Assembly (NCBI GenBank): GCA_024400545.1
Contig: JAKSMO010000007.1
Coordinates: forward strand, 1-55,857
Source of the DNA: Bacteroidales bacterium
GTDB lineage: Bacteria; Bacteroidota; Bacteroidia; Bacteroidales; P3
DNA length: 55,857 nucleotides
Direction: 5' to 3'
Below the pieces are notes generated by a model that saw only the letters and a list, made by a program, of their open reading frames with translations, did no database searches and was not told the origin of the DNA. A program made the translations under genes and the position numbers. Positions 41,532 through 50,730 of this stretch are shown piece after piece (the stretch's first letter is position 1; every line of letters begins with the position of its first letter).

Positions 41532-43337
41532 CTAATCTAACTTAAGCACGGCAAGGAAGGCGCTCTGCGGCACCTCGACATTGCCCACCTGGCGCATACG
41601 TTTCTTACCTTCTTTCTGTTTTTCGAGGAGCTTGCGCTTACGGGTGATATCGCCACCGTAGCACTTGGCCGTTACATCCTTACGCACCTGGCGCACGGTT
41701 TCGCGAGCGATAATCTTGCTGCCGATGGCGGCCTGGATGGCCACATCAAACTGCTGGCGGGGAATCAAATCCTTGAGTTTCTCGCACATGCGGCGGCCAA
41801 TGGGATAGGCGTTATCGACATAGGTGAGAGTGGAAAGGGCATCGACAGGGTCGCCATTGAGGAGGATTTCGAGTTTGACCAACTTTGAGGGCTGGAAACC
41901 ATTGACATAATAATCAAACGAGGCATAGCCTTTGGAGATGCTCTTGAGCTTGTCGTAGAAATCGAAAACCACCTCGCCCAGCGGGAGGTCGAAAGTGATT
42001 TCGATACGGTCGGTGGTGAGATAGGTTTGGTTTTTGAGGATACCGCGCTTATCCATGCAGAGCTTGATGACAGGGCCAATGAAATCGGCCTTGGTGATAA
42101 TCTGGGCATGGATATAGGGTTCGGACACCTCGGCAATATTGTTGGGCTCGGGCATACCGGAGGGGTTATAGACGTCTTTTTCCTCGCCATTGGTGAGTTT
42201 GACCTTGTACTGCACGTTGGGAACGGTGGTGATGACATCCATGTTGAACTCTCGTTCGAGACGTTCCTGCACGATCTCCATGTGGAGCAGGCCCAAGAAA
42301 CCGCAGCGGAATCCGAAGCCCAAAGCAAGAGAACTCTCGGGCTCGAAGGTAAGGGAAGCGTCGTTGAGCTGGAGTTTTTCGAGCGAGGCACGGAGCTCCT
42401 CATAATCATCGGTATCGACAGGATATACACCGGCAAAGACCATGGGTTTGACAGCCTCGAAACCATCGATAGCTTTGTCGCAAGGAGCCTGGACATGGGT
42501 GATGGTGTCGCCCACACGGACTTCCTTGGAGGTTTTGATACCGCTGATGATATAGCCCACATCGCCAGCGCGGAGCTCTTTGCGAGGCTCCATGTTGAGT
42601 TTGAGCACACCAATCTCATCGGCGTGATAATCTTTCTCGGTGCTGACGAATTTCACCCAGTCGTTGGTCTTGATAGCACCATTCATGATACGGAAATAGC
42701 TGATGATGCCGCGGAAGGGGTTGAACACGGAGTCGAACACCAAGGCCTGGAGGGGTGCTTGCGGATCGCCTTGGGGAGCAGGCACGCGATCAACGATGGC
42801 CTGCAAGATCTCGGGGACACCGACACCGGTTTTAGCACTACAGGAAAGAATGTCCTCGCGGCTGCAGCCCAGGAGGTCGATAATTTCATCGGCCACCTCT
42901 TCGGGCATGGCACTGTCGAGGTCGATTTTGTTCATGACGGGGATAATCTCCAAATCGTTTTCCAAAGCCAGATAGAGGTTGGAGATGGTTTGAGCCTGGA
43001 TGCCCTGGGTGGCATCGACAACGAGAAGGGCGCCTTCGCAAGCGGCTATGGAACGAGAAACCTCGTAGCTGAAGTCAACGTGGCCCGGTGTGTCGATAAG
43101 GTTGAGCACAAAATCCTGACCGTTGCGCTCGCCCTGGCCCTCGTATTTATAATTCATCTGGATAGCATGGCTTTTGATGGTGATGCCGCGCTCTTTTTCG
43201 AGATCCATATCGTCGAGAAGCTGGTCTTGCATCTCGCGCTGAGTAACGGTTTTGGTATATTCCAACAAACGGTCGGCCAAGGTGCTTTTGCCGTGGTCAA
43301 TATGTGCTATAATGCAGAAATTGCGAATCTTATCCAT
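41532..43337 (-). CDS. lepA: Elongation factor 4 (LepA)
   Basis: 601-residue translational GTPase with G1 AHIDHGKST (about 11-19), DTPGHVDF (about 82-89), NKIDL (about 136-140), and the LepA-specific C-terminal domain ([22 protein letters not shown]). It back-translocates or remodels stalled ribosomes and aids 30S biogenesis. It stands alone, with a TAATTTTG promoter box at 43429-43436. The last codons (LKLD) lie in the C-free zone of the following array. Confidence 0.97.
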   Translation of the reverse strand: MDKIRNFCIIAHIDHGKSTLADRLLEYTKTVTQREMQDQLLDDMDLEKERGITIKSHAIQMNYKYEGQGERNGQDFVLNLIDTPGHVDFSYEVSRSIAACEGALLVVDATQGIQAQTISNLYLALENDLEIIPVMNKIDLDSAMPEEVADEIIDLLGCSREDILSCSAKTGVGVPEILQAIVDRVPAPQGDPQAPLQALVFDSVFNPFRGIISYFRIMNGAIKTNDWVKFVSTEKDYHADEIGVLKLNMEPRKELRAGDVGYIISGIKTSKEVRVGDTITHVQAPCDKAIDGFEAVKPMVFAGVYPVDTDDYEELRASLEKLQLNDASLTFEPESSLALGFGFRCGFLGLLHMEIVQERLEREFNMDVITTVPNVQYKVKLTNGEEKDVYNPSGMPEPNNIAEVSEPYIHAQIITKADFIGPVIKLCMDKRGILKNQTYLTTDRIEITFDLPLGEVVFDFYDKLKSISKGYASFDYYVNGFQPSKLVKLEILLNGDPVDALSTLTYVDNAYPIGRRMCEKLKDLIPRQQFDVAIQAAIGSKIIARETVRQVRKDVTAKCYGGDITRKRKLLEKQKEGKKRMRQVGNVEVPQSAFLAVLKLD

Positions 43338-43428
43338 AGTTCGATAGTCAAGTGTTAGGTGCTAAATGCCAACTGCCCATTGAAAAGCCACGCGGCACGA
43401 GGGTATTTAACACAGTCATTTAAAAATG

Positions 43429-43436
43429 CAAAATTA
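43429..43436 (-). promoter_or_regulatory. -7 box of lepA
   Basis: Minus-strand TAATTTTG about 91 nt before the lepA ATG, in an AT-rich divergent spacer. Confidence 0.5.
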
Positions 43437-43489
43437 CAACTTTTTTCTTAAATAAGTTGCTTTTTTTCTTACATATTAATAATTATTAG

Positions 43490-43497
43490 TAATTTTG
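43490..43497 (+). promoter_or_regulatory. -7 box of the lipid-kinase gene, giving a leaderless start
   Basis: Plus-strand TAATTTTG ends 8 nt before the ATG at 43506. Initiation 4-8 nt past the box would leave no room for a ribosome-binding site. Confidence 0.55.
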
Positions 43498-43505
43498 CAC
43501 TCGAA

Positions 43506-44435
43506 ATGAAGCACGTTTTTGTAGTAAACCCACATGCCGGCTACCACGGTTGCACCACCACTATCACCAAAATGGTGGAGGCCTATGCCGATACTCACTC
43601 CGATTTCCAATACCATATATATCACACCCAATGCCCCGGCGATGCCACCCGATGGGTGAGACAATACTGCACTGAGCACAGCCAGGAGGCCAAGCGATTC
43701 TATGCCTGCGGCGGCGACGGAACTATCAACGAGGTGCTCACCGGACTGATGCATCAGCCCAACTGCCAACTCAGTTGCCTGGCCTTCGGAAGCGGCAACG
43801 ACTTTATCAAATACTATGGCACACATGCCGACTTCAACGACCTGGAGCGGCTGGTAGAGGGGACGCCCCACTTGGTGGATGTGATGCAGGTAACCGACTC
43901 GCATTCAGCAATACACTACAGCATAAATGTGTGCAACTTTGGTTTTGATGCCGAGGTGGTGCGCCACATGGAGCGTGTGCGCCGATACCCAATTATAGGC
44001 GGCAGCAATGCCTATACCACGGGCATAGTGCTTGGCTTGTTTGGCGGAATGCGCACTCCTATCAACATGCAGGTGGACGGCAATCCATTTTATGAGGGCG
44101 ACATACTGCTGTGCGCTATGAGCAATGGCCGCAACTATGGCGGCAATTATTGCTGTGCACCTCATGCCCAGAACGACGACGGACTGATAGACATAGGCCT
44201 GTTCCGCCCCATGTCGGTGTTTACGCTGGCGCGACTAATAGGCTCTTACACCGACGGATCGCACCTACAACACCCTGCGGCAAAGAAATACATACGCCAA
44301 AGCCAGTGCAAACGAATAGATTTGCAAAGCCGCAAGCCTTTTTGGATGGCGGTGGACGGCGAGCTGATAGAGGACACTCGCTTTGAGATTGAGAACATTC
44401 ACCATGCCTTAACTTTTGTAAGTCCTAGAAAATAA
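43506..44435 (+). CDS. Diacylglycerol kinase-like lipid kinase
   Basis: 309 residues of the DAGK catalytic family: VVNPHAG at the start, the nucleotide-binding CGGDGTINEVLTG (about 66-79), LAFGSGNDF and the C-terminal FWMAVDGELIED. Members phosphorylate diacylglycerol, sphingoid bases or similar lipids; Bacteroidota with sphingolipids may use such an enzyme on ceramide-like substrates, but nothing here decides that. Divergent from lepA and convergent with the lipoprotein at 44470; the promoter implies a leaderless mRNA. Confidence 0.88.
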   Translation: MKHVFVVNPHAGYHGCTTTITKMVEAYADTHSDFQYHIYHTQCPGDATRWVRQYCTEHSQEAKRFYACGGDGTINEVLTGLMHQPNCQLSCLAFGSGNDFIKYYGTHADFNDLERLVEGTPHLVDVMQVTDSHSAIHYSINVCNFGFDAEVVRHMERVRRYPIIGGSNAYTTGIVLGLFGGMRTPINMQVDGNPFYEGDILLCAMSNGRNYGGNYCCAPHAQNDDGLIDIGLFRPMSVFTLARLIGSYTDGSHLQHPAAKKYIRQSQCKRIDLQSRKPFWMAVDGELIEDTRFEIENIHHALTFVSPRK

Positions 44436-44469
44436 AGGTGACCTCAAAAGTTAGGGGCAAAGGCCTGAT

Positions 44470-44895
44470 TTAATAGTTAGAGATATACAGGATTTGGCCG
44501 TCGTAATAGGTGCTGTATTGCGCCAAGAAACAAGATGTGCGGCTGCCCTGAAGCGGTGTGCCATCGCCAAAAGTATTGAACTGGGAGTGGCATTTAGGAC
44601 ATTCTAGCACGATGTTGCCATAGCTAGAAGCCATTTCGAGGCGACCGCTATCGGCCGGACAAGTGCGCTCGTAAGCGGCAAAGTCATTCCAACCGGTGCG
44701 CACCACCACAATTCCTTGATAGCCACCATAGATATACTCGTATCCATCGCAGTTGTTGATGCCCGGATAAAGCGGCGAATTGGGGTCGATCTGGCAAGTG
44801 GCGTCGCCAATGGGAACACGGCACATGTGCTCTTTGTCGCAAGCAGCGACAAAGAGCAGCATAGATAATGCGAATAGGCAATAGACCTTATTCAT
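44470..44895 (-). CDS. Lipoprotein with degenerate Rieske-like cysteine motif
   Basis: 141 residues from ATG 44895, lipobox FVAAC (Cys19). The domain has the Rieske-like order: ERTCPAD, about 20 residues, LECPKCHSQFNTFGDGTPLQGS. Classical Rieske ligands are CxH and CxxH; here the first motif lacks the His (CPA) while the second has CPKCH, so a [2Fe-2S] centre with altered ligands, a different metal, or a purely structural role are possible. The ATG lies 8 nt inside the M28 gene's 3' end, giving coupled translation. Confidence 0.7.
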   Translation of the reverse strand: MNKVYCLFALSMLLFVAACDKEHMCRVPIGDATCQIDPNSPLYPGINNCDGYEYIYGGYQGIVVVRTGWNDFAAYERTCPADSGRLEMASSYGNIVLECPKCHSQFNTFGDGTPLQGSRTSCFLAQYSTYYDGQILYISNY

Positions 44896-45886
44896 AATCG
44901 GCATAGATTGTGGTGAGAATTACCTGTCCAGTGATACGGAGGGTGTTGCGATCGACATGGTCCAGGTTGTCCTGCAGGGTGTGCCAATGCGGGAAGAAGG
45001 AGCACTCGCGATTGTTTTGCACAATATCAAGCATCGGGATATTGGCCATGCGGTTGACATAGAAATGGTCGTCGAGGATGGGGTCGGTTTCGGTGTTTTC
45101 GAAGATCTTGTCGTAGCCGAGGGCTGCGGCAACGGTCCACATCTTATTGAGCGCACCCGAGGCAAACTGACGGCTGACCTGCTCCTTGGTGTAGCGGGGC
45201 TGCTCGGTGCCAACCATATCGAGGAGAATGCCATAGGAGGCAGTGTAGAAAGGAGTATGGGGATGCTGGCTCCAGTATTGAGAACCCAAGCACCAGGTGT
45301 TGTCTTCATACGAGTCGGCCCACTCGGGCTGACCTTGGTCCTCGACATCGAAAAAGATGATATCGATGGCCACAGAAGGACGCTGGGTGCTGATGATACG
45401 AGCCAATTCCATGAGAACACCTACTCCGCTAGCACCATCATTGGCGCCCAAGATGGGGCTGTGATGATTGTTCTGATCTGGGTCGTGGTCGGCCCAAAGG
45501 CGGCTATCCCAATGTGCTGCCAAAAGGATGCGGCGATCGTGAGTGGTGCCGGGGCGAGCATTGATGGAGGCAATGATATTTTTGCCACGCACCTGTGTGC
45601 CATTCCACAGAGTAGTGGGGAAATCCTGCACGATTACGGTGTCGCACCAACGCTGCATCTGCCTAACGAGATAGGCCGCGCACTTGGTTTGCCCCACACT
45701 GCCCGGGGTGCGATAGCCAAAAGACAGCTGGTCGGCTACATACTGATAGGCCGAATCGGCATTGAACTGGGGCGTGGCCACCTGGCTATAATCAATACTG
45801 CTAGCAGTATCGGTGGTTTGTTGATTGCCCTGATGGCAAGCAGCAAAAAGAAAGATGACAGCAGTGAGGAGGAGTGTTTTTCTCAT
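44888..45886 (-). CDS. M28-family zinc hydrolase lipoprotein (glutaminyl cyclase-like)
   Basis: 332 residues with lipobox FAAC (Cys17). M28 ligands are visible: LLAAHWDSR, GANDGASGVGVLMELAR, IIFFDVEDQG, LLDMVG and FPHWHTLQD. The layout and the WCLGSQYW stretch resemble bacterial glutaminyl-peptide cyclotransferases, which form N-terminal pyroglutamate. Many exported proteins in Bacteroidota begin with Gln after signal cleavage (several in this window do), so a QC role is attractive; an aminopeptidase cannot be excluded. Confidence 0.85.
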   Translation of the reverse strand: MRKTLLLTAVIFLFAACHQGNQQTTDTASSIDYSQVATPQFNADSAYQYVADQLSFGYRTPGSVGQTKCAAYLVRQMQRWCDTVIVQDFPTTLWNGTQVRGKNIIASINARPGTTHDRRILLAAHWDSRLWADHDPDQNNHHSPILGANDGASGVGVLMELARIISTQRPSVAIDIIFFDVEDQGQPEWADSYEDNTWCLGSQYWSQHPHTPFYTASYGILLDMVGTEQPRYTKEQVSRQFASGALNKMWTVAAALGYDKIFENTETDPILDDHFYVNRMANIPMLDIVQNNRECSFFPHWHTLQDNLDHVDRNTLRITGQVILTTIYADYE

Positions 45887-45906
45887 GGTTATTATTTATT
45901 ACGTAT

Positions 45907-45952
45907 AAGAGCAGGGTAAGGCTGAAAAAGGATTGCCTTGGGCCCTGCTCTT
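45907..45952 (-). terminator. Hairpin between efp and the M28 gene
   Basis: AAGAGCAGGG (45907-45916) pairs with CCCTGCTCTT (45943-45952), with an inner AAGGC/GCCTT stem. No good T run on the minus strand, so a weak terminator or processing site. Confidence 0.5.
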
Positions 45953-45975
45953 AGAAAGTTTATGATGCGCAAATC

Positions 45976-46539
45976 TTATTTGATTCGCTCTGCGTACTCA
46001 TTGGTGCGAGTGTCAACCTTGATGCGCTCGCCTTCTTTGATGAAGAGGGGAACACGAACCTGGACGCCGGGTTCGACGGTAGCATCCTTAAGGGCGTTGG
46101 TAGCGGTGTTGCCAGCAAAACCGGGCTCGGTGTAGGTTACGACGGTCTCGATAAAGGGAGGCAGTTCGCAGAGGAGAGGAGTCTCGGTGTCGGCATGAAC
46201 AGTAATTTCTACATACTGACCGTCCTTGAGGTACTGAGGAGCATTGATGATACCCTCTTCGATGTTGATCTGCTCGTAGGTTTCGCAGTGCATGAAAACG
46301 TGCATATCACCTTCCTTATAGAGATAGGTGTAGGGACGACGCTCAACACGAACGATATCAATCTTGGCACCGCTGGGGAAAGTGTTTTCAAGAACACGGC
46401 CAGTCTTAACGCTACGCATTTTGGTGCGGACGAAAGCAGCACCTTTACCAGGTTTTACATGAAGGAACTCAACGATGGTGTAGATATCATTGTTGAAATT
46501 GATACACAGACCATTCTTAATATCAGTGGTTGTTGCCAT
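45976..46539 (-). CDS. efp: Elongation factor P
   Basis: 187 residues with all three beta-barrel domains. It helps ribosomes through polyproline stretches, for which the IF-2 linker in this window is one candidate target. The domain I loop reads VKPGKGAAF, with Lys32 at the tip where E. coli is beta-lysylated; no epmA/epmB is in the window. Preceded by a small membrane protein with which it probably shares the promoter at 46908-46939. Confidence 0.96.
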   Translation of the reverse strand: MATTTDIKNGLCINFNNDIYTIVEFLHVKPGKGAAFVRTKMRSVKTGRVLENTFPSGAKIDIVRVERRPYTYLYKEGDMHVFMHCETYEQINIEEGIINAPQYLKDGQYVEITVHADTETPLLCELPPFIETVVTYTEPGFAGNTATNALKDATVEPGVQVRVPLFIKEGERIKVDTRTNEYAERIK

Positions 46540-46554
46540 AATGTATGTAAGTTT

Positions 46555-46824
46555 TTAATTATTATTCTGATTCTTTTTTTTCTCTTCGGCATAGAGCTGG
46601 GTGAGACGACGAAGATCGGCCTTAAGCTCATCGTTTTCGGCATCGGCAGCTTTGTAGCGAGTGCGCTCCATCATGAGGCGGGCAAAGAGTGCCAACATGA
46701 TGAGCAGCAAAGTGACATCGAGGCGCCAGAGTGCGTCGCGAAAAGCAAAGCAGACTACTGTTGCCGCAAGCAGAAGAAAATATGACACATATTCGAAGAT
46801 GCGAAGATTTCTCTGGTAGTTCAT
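46555..46824 (-). CDS. Small two-helix membrane protein with coiled coil
   Basis: 89 residues from ATG 46824 (an in-frame ATG at 46851 adds nine). Two membrane segments (about 13-29 and 36-50), then a charged coiled coil (about 52-80, ENDELKADLRRLTQLYAEEKK) and an Asn-rich end. Not recognised. It lies 15 nt upstream of efp and follows a near-consensus promoter, so it heads that unit. Confidence 0.7.
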   Translation of the reverse strand: MNYQRNLRIFEYVSYFLLLAATVVCFAFRDALWRLDVTLLLIMLALFARLMMERTRYKAADAENDELKADLRRLTQLYAEEKKKNQNNN

Positions 46825-46907
46825 AGTATAAGTATTATTTATAAAATGCACATTCTCTATTATCTATATTGCAAAAGTGACTTTACTGAGAGCTATTTTT
46901 TGCGATG

Positions 46908-46939
46908 CAAAGATACAAAAGTTGATGGAATTATCCAAA
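46908..46939 (-). promoter_or_regulatory. Promoter of the small membrane protein-efp unit
   Basis: Minus-strand -33 TTTG (46936-46939), 20-nt spacer, -7 TATCTTTG (46908-46915); a full match to the phylum consensus. Confidence 0.75.
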
Positions 46940-46962
46940 TTTTTTTTGTAATCTTGTATAAA

Positions 46963-47397
46963 TCAAAGGATGAGTTCGGCGCAAGAGCTTTCGGTTTCGT
47001 AAAGTTTGAGGGAATGGAGACGAGTGCCTTCTGGCATAGCCCCCTCAAGCAATTGTGCAAAATGGATAAGCAGATTCTCGCTGGTGGGTTGGAAGTGCGT
47101 GAAGATAAGCTTTGCACTATATCCGCCCAACTCGGAAGCCATGCCTTCCTGCTGCTGACTTGGAAGCACCAGAGCGTGGTCGAAAACATCCACTACGCGC
47201 TGGTTGACGATTTCTTTGAGCTGATGGAAGTCCATCACCATACCATCCGTTGCCGCCCCTTGCTGCTGGAGGGGCTGGCCCTCCACGGTGACTTGCAGAT
47301 GGTAGGAGTGGCCATGAATATTGCGGCATTTGCCCTCGTAAGCCGGCAGGGCATGGGCCATCTCAAAGGTAAACAGACGAGTAAGGCGAAGAAGCAT
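46963..47397 (-). CDS. queD: 6-carboxytetrahydropterin synthase QueD-like
   Basis: 144 residues: zinc ligands His15 (EMAHAL) and His28/His30 (HGHSYHL), catalytic Cys24 (CRNIHGH), the DFHQLKEIV helix and a C-terminal Glu (ETESSCAEL). It belongs to queuosine precursor synthesis; a 6-pyruvoyl-tetrahydropterin synthase role is the alternative. No other que genes are in the window. It starts 9 nt after the nitroreductase gene. Confidence 0.9.
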   Translation of the reverse strand: MLLRLTRLFTFEMAHALPAYEGKCRNIHGHSYHLQVTVEGQPLQQQGAATDGMVMDFHQLKEIVNQRVVDVFDHALVLPSQQQEGMASELGGYSAKLIFTHFQPTSENLLIHFAQLLEGAMPEGTRLHSLKLYETESSCAELIL

Positions 47398-47406
47398 AGC
47401 GCAGTC

Positions 47407-48117
47407 TTATTTTACGAAACCAACGGGGTGAGCCAGCAGAGCAGAGCCATTCTTGATTTTGAGAATCTGGGCAATCTCTTCGCGATTGATACCGCCACAA
47501 GCCACAGTGCCAAGATTGGCCGAAGCGCAGAAAAGGTAAATATTCTGGCTCACGTAGCCACAATCGACAGCGGCATAAAAGTCGCGGTCGGCCTCTTTTT
47601 TGAATTTAGTCATACGGTCGTAATTGGCCACAATGACAATGGACACAGGTGCTTTTGCGAAATGGGGCTGGGGACTGATTTTCTGACGAAGGTCGCCTTC
47701 TGCCACAAGGGTTAGGGTGTTCTTGTGCGCATCGTAGAGATATGCGCCTTCTTCGTTGAAGAGATAGATATCGAATTCCTGCACATTCATAGCCGAAGGA
47801 ACAACACGGAGGTCGGCCTCGCGACGATTGATACCATAAGCGCTCCACAAAAGGCTAGAGATCAGAGGGGGATCGAGTCGTTCGGGAGAGAAATTGCGAA
47901 CGGTGCGACGATTGTCGAAAGCCTCATGAAGAGGAACATCCATACCTACCTGAGGTTTTTCAAGGATGATGACATTATTGGTGTTGGCAGCCGACATGGT
48001 TGTGGGCATGTCCGACTCTGCGCTCTGCTTGATTTTGTTGGCACGGGGTTTGTTTTGAGCCTGCACTCCGGCAATGACCATCAGGATGGCGAAGGCAAAA
48101 AGGATAACTTTTTTCAT
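47407..48117 (-). CDS. Exported nitroreductase-family protein (SagB-like)
   Basis: 236 residues with a signal peptide (about 1-20, AGVQA then Gln). The flavin-binding [31 protein letters not shown] opening is typical of nitroreductase/SagB-type oxidoreductases, and [23 protein letters not shown] is the family's second half. Export of an FMN enzyme is unusual but recurrent in Bacteroidota. Its ATG overlaps the clpX stop (ATGA). Substrate unknown. Confidence 0.85.
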   Translation of the reverse strand: MKKVILFAFAILMVIAGVQAQNKPRANKIKQSAESDMPTTMSAANTNNVIILEKPQVGMDVPLHEAFDNRRTVRNFSPERLDPPLISSLLWSAYGINRREADLRVVPSAMNVQEFDIYLFNEEGAYLYDAHKNTLTLVAEGDLRQKISPQPHFAKAPVSIVIVANYDRMTKFKKEADRDFYAAVDCGYVSQNIYLFCASANLGTVACGGINREEIAQILKIKNGSALLAHPVGFVK

Positions 48118-49367
48118 TTTAATGATGTGTTAATGGTGGAATTGTTAATTTTTTCGTTTACAAGTTGCTTGGTAATGCGGGTGGTTGACCCTTTCTTGAT
48201 CGTGGGAAGGTCAAACATAAGGTCGTTCATCACAGTTTCCATAATGGAGCGCAAACCACGAGCACCAAGATTGTACTCAACGGCAGTGTCAACAATAGCG
48301 TCGAGCGCGTCGTCGTCATATTCAAGGGTTACATCGTCCATCTTGAACAGTTCCTTGTACTGCTTGGTGAGCGCATTTTTAGGCTCGGAGAGGATACGGC
48401 GAAGCGCGTCGTGGTCGAGGGGGTTGAGGTGAGTGAAGAGGGGGAAGCGGCCCACCAATTCAGGAATGAGGCCGAAATGCTTCAGATCCATGGGCAGAAG
48501 GTACTGGAGCATATTGTGCTTGTCAATTTCCTCACGAGTGCGCGAACCCGAGAAACCGATTATGTTAGTCTTGATTCGGGAAGCAATGGCACGCTCGATG
48601 CCGTCAAAAGCACCGCCAGCAATGAAAAGGATGTTGCGGGTATTCACCTGAATCATCTTCTGCTCGGGATGCTTGCGTCCGCCCTGAGGGGGAACATTCA
48701 CCACTGCTCCTTCCAGCAGTTTGAGCAGGGCTTGCTGCACACCTTCACCCGAAACGTCGCGAGTAATAGAAGGATTGTCGCCTTTGCGTGCTATTTTGTC
48801 GATCTCGTCGATAAAGACAATGCCTCTTTCGGCAGCGGCCACATCATAATCTGCAGCCTGCAGCAGACGCACAAGCACATTCTCTACATCGTCGCCCACA
48901 TAGCCAGCCTGGGTAAGGGTGGTGGCATCGGCAATGCAGAACGGCACATCCAGGATACGGGCAATAGTGCGAGCCATCAGCGTCTTACCCGTTCCGGTCT
49001 CGCCCACAATAATGATGTTCGATTTCTCAATCTCAACATCGTTCTTATCGTTATGCTGCTCGTAGTAGCGCAAGCGCTTGAAATGGTTATACACCGAAAC
49101 AGAGAGCACTCGTTTGGCAGCATCCTGGCCAATCACATATTGATCAAGATGGGCTTTGATCTCGGCAGGTGTAGGAATAGGTTTATCCTGACGAGGGGCC
49201 TGCTTAGCATGAGAGGAGCTACCGTAATGTTCCTTTATTATTTGATTAGCCTGCTCTACACAATCACTGCAGATATAACCATTGAGGCCCGCCAACAATA
49301 TACCTGCTTGCGATTCAGGACGGCCGCAAAACGAGCAATGGTTTTCAGTGGTAGTTTTCTTTGCCAT
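48114..49367 (-). CDS. clpX: ATP-dependent Clp protease ATPase subunit ClpX
   Basis: 417 residues: N-terminal zinc domain with C11, C14, C33, C36; AAA+ Walker A GETGTGKT (122-129), Walker B IVFIDEID, the arginine-finger region, and an IGF-type loop (IIGFSGSR) for docking to ClpP. It unfolds substrates for ClpP, encoded 16 kb away. It is downstream of rodA and translationally coupled to the exported nitroreductase. Confidence 0.97.
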   Translation of the reverse strand: MAKKTTTENHCSFCGRPESQAGILLAGLNGYICSDCVEQANQIIKEHYGSSSHAKQAPRQDKPIPTPAEIKAHLDQYVIGQDAAKRVLSVSVYNHFKRLRYYEQHNDKNDVEIEKSNIIIVGETGTGKTLMARTIARILDVPFCIADATTLTQAGYVGDDVENVLVRLLQAADYDVAAAERGIVFIDEIDKIARKGDNPSITRDVSGEGVQQALLKLLEGAVVNVPPQGGRKHPEQKMIQVNTRNILFIAGGAFDGIERAIASRIKTNIIGFSGSRTREEIDKHNMLQYLLPMDLKHFGLIPELVGRFPLFTHLNPLDHDALRRILSEPKNALTKQYKELFKMDDVTLEYDDDALDAIVDTAVEYNLGARGLRSIMETVMNDLMFDLPTIKKGSTTRITKQLVNEKINNSTINTSLK

Positions 49368-49417
49368 TTATGAAATATTATTTTGTTTGCTGATTTAGAT
49401 AAATAAGTTGTTTGCTA

Positions 49418-50674
49418 TTAAAACAGTGCATTTCGTTCGGCATCCTGACGAAGGAAAACGAATAACAAGGTGGTGAAGGCAATGAGCGACGAGCCGCCAT
49501 AGCTAAAGAACGGCAACGGAATACCGATAACCGGCAACAAGCCCAGCACCATGCCTATATTGATGAAGAAATGGAAGAATAGAATAGCGGCTACCGAATA
49601 GCCATAAAACCGTGCAAAAGATGATCGTTGTCGCTCGGCCAGCGTAATAAGTCGCACTAGCAACAGCACATAGGCCGCTATCAGCAGCAAGCTGCCCAAG
49701 AAACCCCACTCCTCGCCCACAGTGCAAAAAATGAAGTCGGTCTCCTGCTCCGGAACAAAGTCGGCCTTGGTGATTGTGCCGTTGAGGAAGCCTTTGCCAA
49801 TAATGCCGCCCGAACCGATGGCAATCTTGGCCTGATTCACATTGTAGCCCACACCTTTGGGGTCTTCGATCTTGCCAAGCAGCACATAGATGCGGTCGCG
49901 CTGATGACTTTCGAGCACATGTTCGAAAGCGAAATCAACACTGAGGGTAAATAGTGTGCAGCACACAAAGAATATTGCTGTATGCCAATAAGTTTTCTCG
50001 GTACGTTTGGAAAGCCAGATAAAAAGATACACAAGGCAAGCCACCAGCAGAATGCCGATGAGCAAGAATTTGTTGACAAGCAACGCCGCCACAAAAAGGA
50101 TAATGGCCAACACGCCAAACAGCAGGATGTATTGCGAAAGTCCCTCACGGAAAAATGGAAGGATGAACGATGCAAATACCAGAGCCGAACCTGTATCGTG
50201 CTGCAGCAGAATAAGGAGCGCCGGAATGAGAACAAAGGCCGACAGCACCACCTGGGTTTGCCTTTTTTTAAGGTCGGTATTGATGTCGCCCACAAACTTG
50301 GCAATGGCCAACGCCGTACCGAACTTGGCAAATTCCGAAGGTTGAAGTTTGAACGCACCAAAGTCGATCCACGATTGTCCGCCATTGGTCACCGAGCCAA
50401 TGAATAGTGTGAGTATCAGCAACAACACTACTGCACCATAAATGATATAGGCAATATTGGAAAACACTCGAGGTTTTATGAGCAAGATACTCACAGCCAA
50501 GAGAAAGGAGATGCCCATCCATATAAGTTGCTTGCCATGCTGTACCGAAAAGTCAAGTATTTCGGCATGCATCTCGTTATAGCATGCGGCGTAGATATTG
50601 ATCCAGCCAAAGATGACGAGGAAAAGATATAATCCTATGGCGAACCAGTCGATGCGTATATTATCGTTCTGCAC
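49418..50674 (-). CDS. rodA: Rod-shape peptidoglycan polymerase RodA
   Basis: 418-residue SEDS glycosyltransferase from a GTG at 50674, ten membrane segments, with the signature region around GYNVNQAKIAIGSGGIIGKGF and the C-terminal GIPLPFFSYGGSSLIAFT. It works with PBP2 (mrdA, 56 nt upstream) in lateral wall elongation. The mreBCD genes are not in the window. Confidence 0.95.
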   Translation of the reverse strand: MQNDNIRIDWFAIGLYLFLVIFGWINIYAACYNEMHAEILDFSVQHGKQLIWMGISFLLAVSILLIKPRVFSNIAYIIYGAVVLLLILTLFIGSVTNGGQSWIDFGAFKLQPSEFAKFGTALAIAKFVGDINTDLKKRQTQVVLSAFVLIPALLILLQHDTGSALVFASFILPFFREGLSQYILLFGVLAIILFVAALLVNKFLLIGILLVACLVYLFIWLSKRTEKTYWHTAIFFVCCTLFTLSVDFAFEHVLESHQRDRIYVLLGKIEDPKGVGYNVNQAKIAIGSGGIIGKGFLNGTITKADFVPEQETDFIFCTVGEEWGFLGSLLLIAAYVLLLVRLITLAERQRSSFARFYGYSVAAILFFHFFINIGMVLGLLPVIGIPLPFFSYGGSSLIAFTTLLFVFLRQDAERNALF

Positions 50675-50730
50675 TAAGTTTGATTTTTAAATTGTTGGAC
50701 AAAGGTTAACAGCAAAGGATGCCGCGCCAG

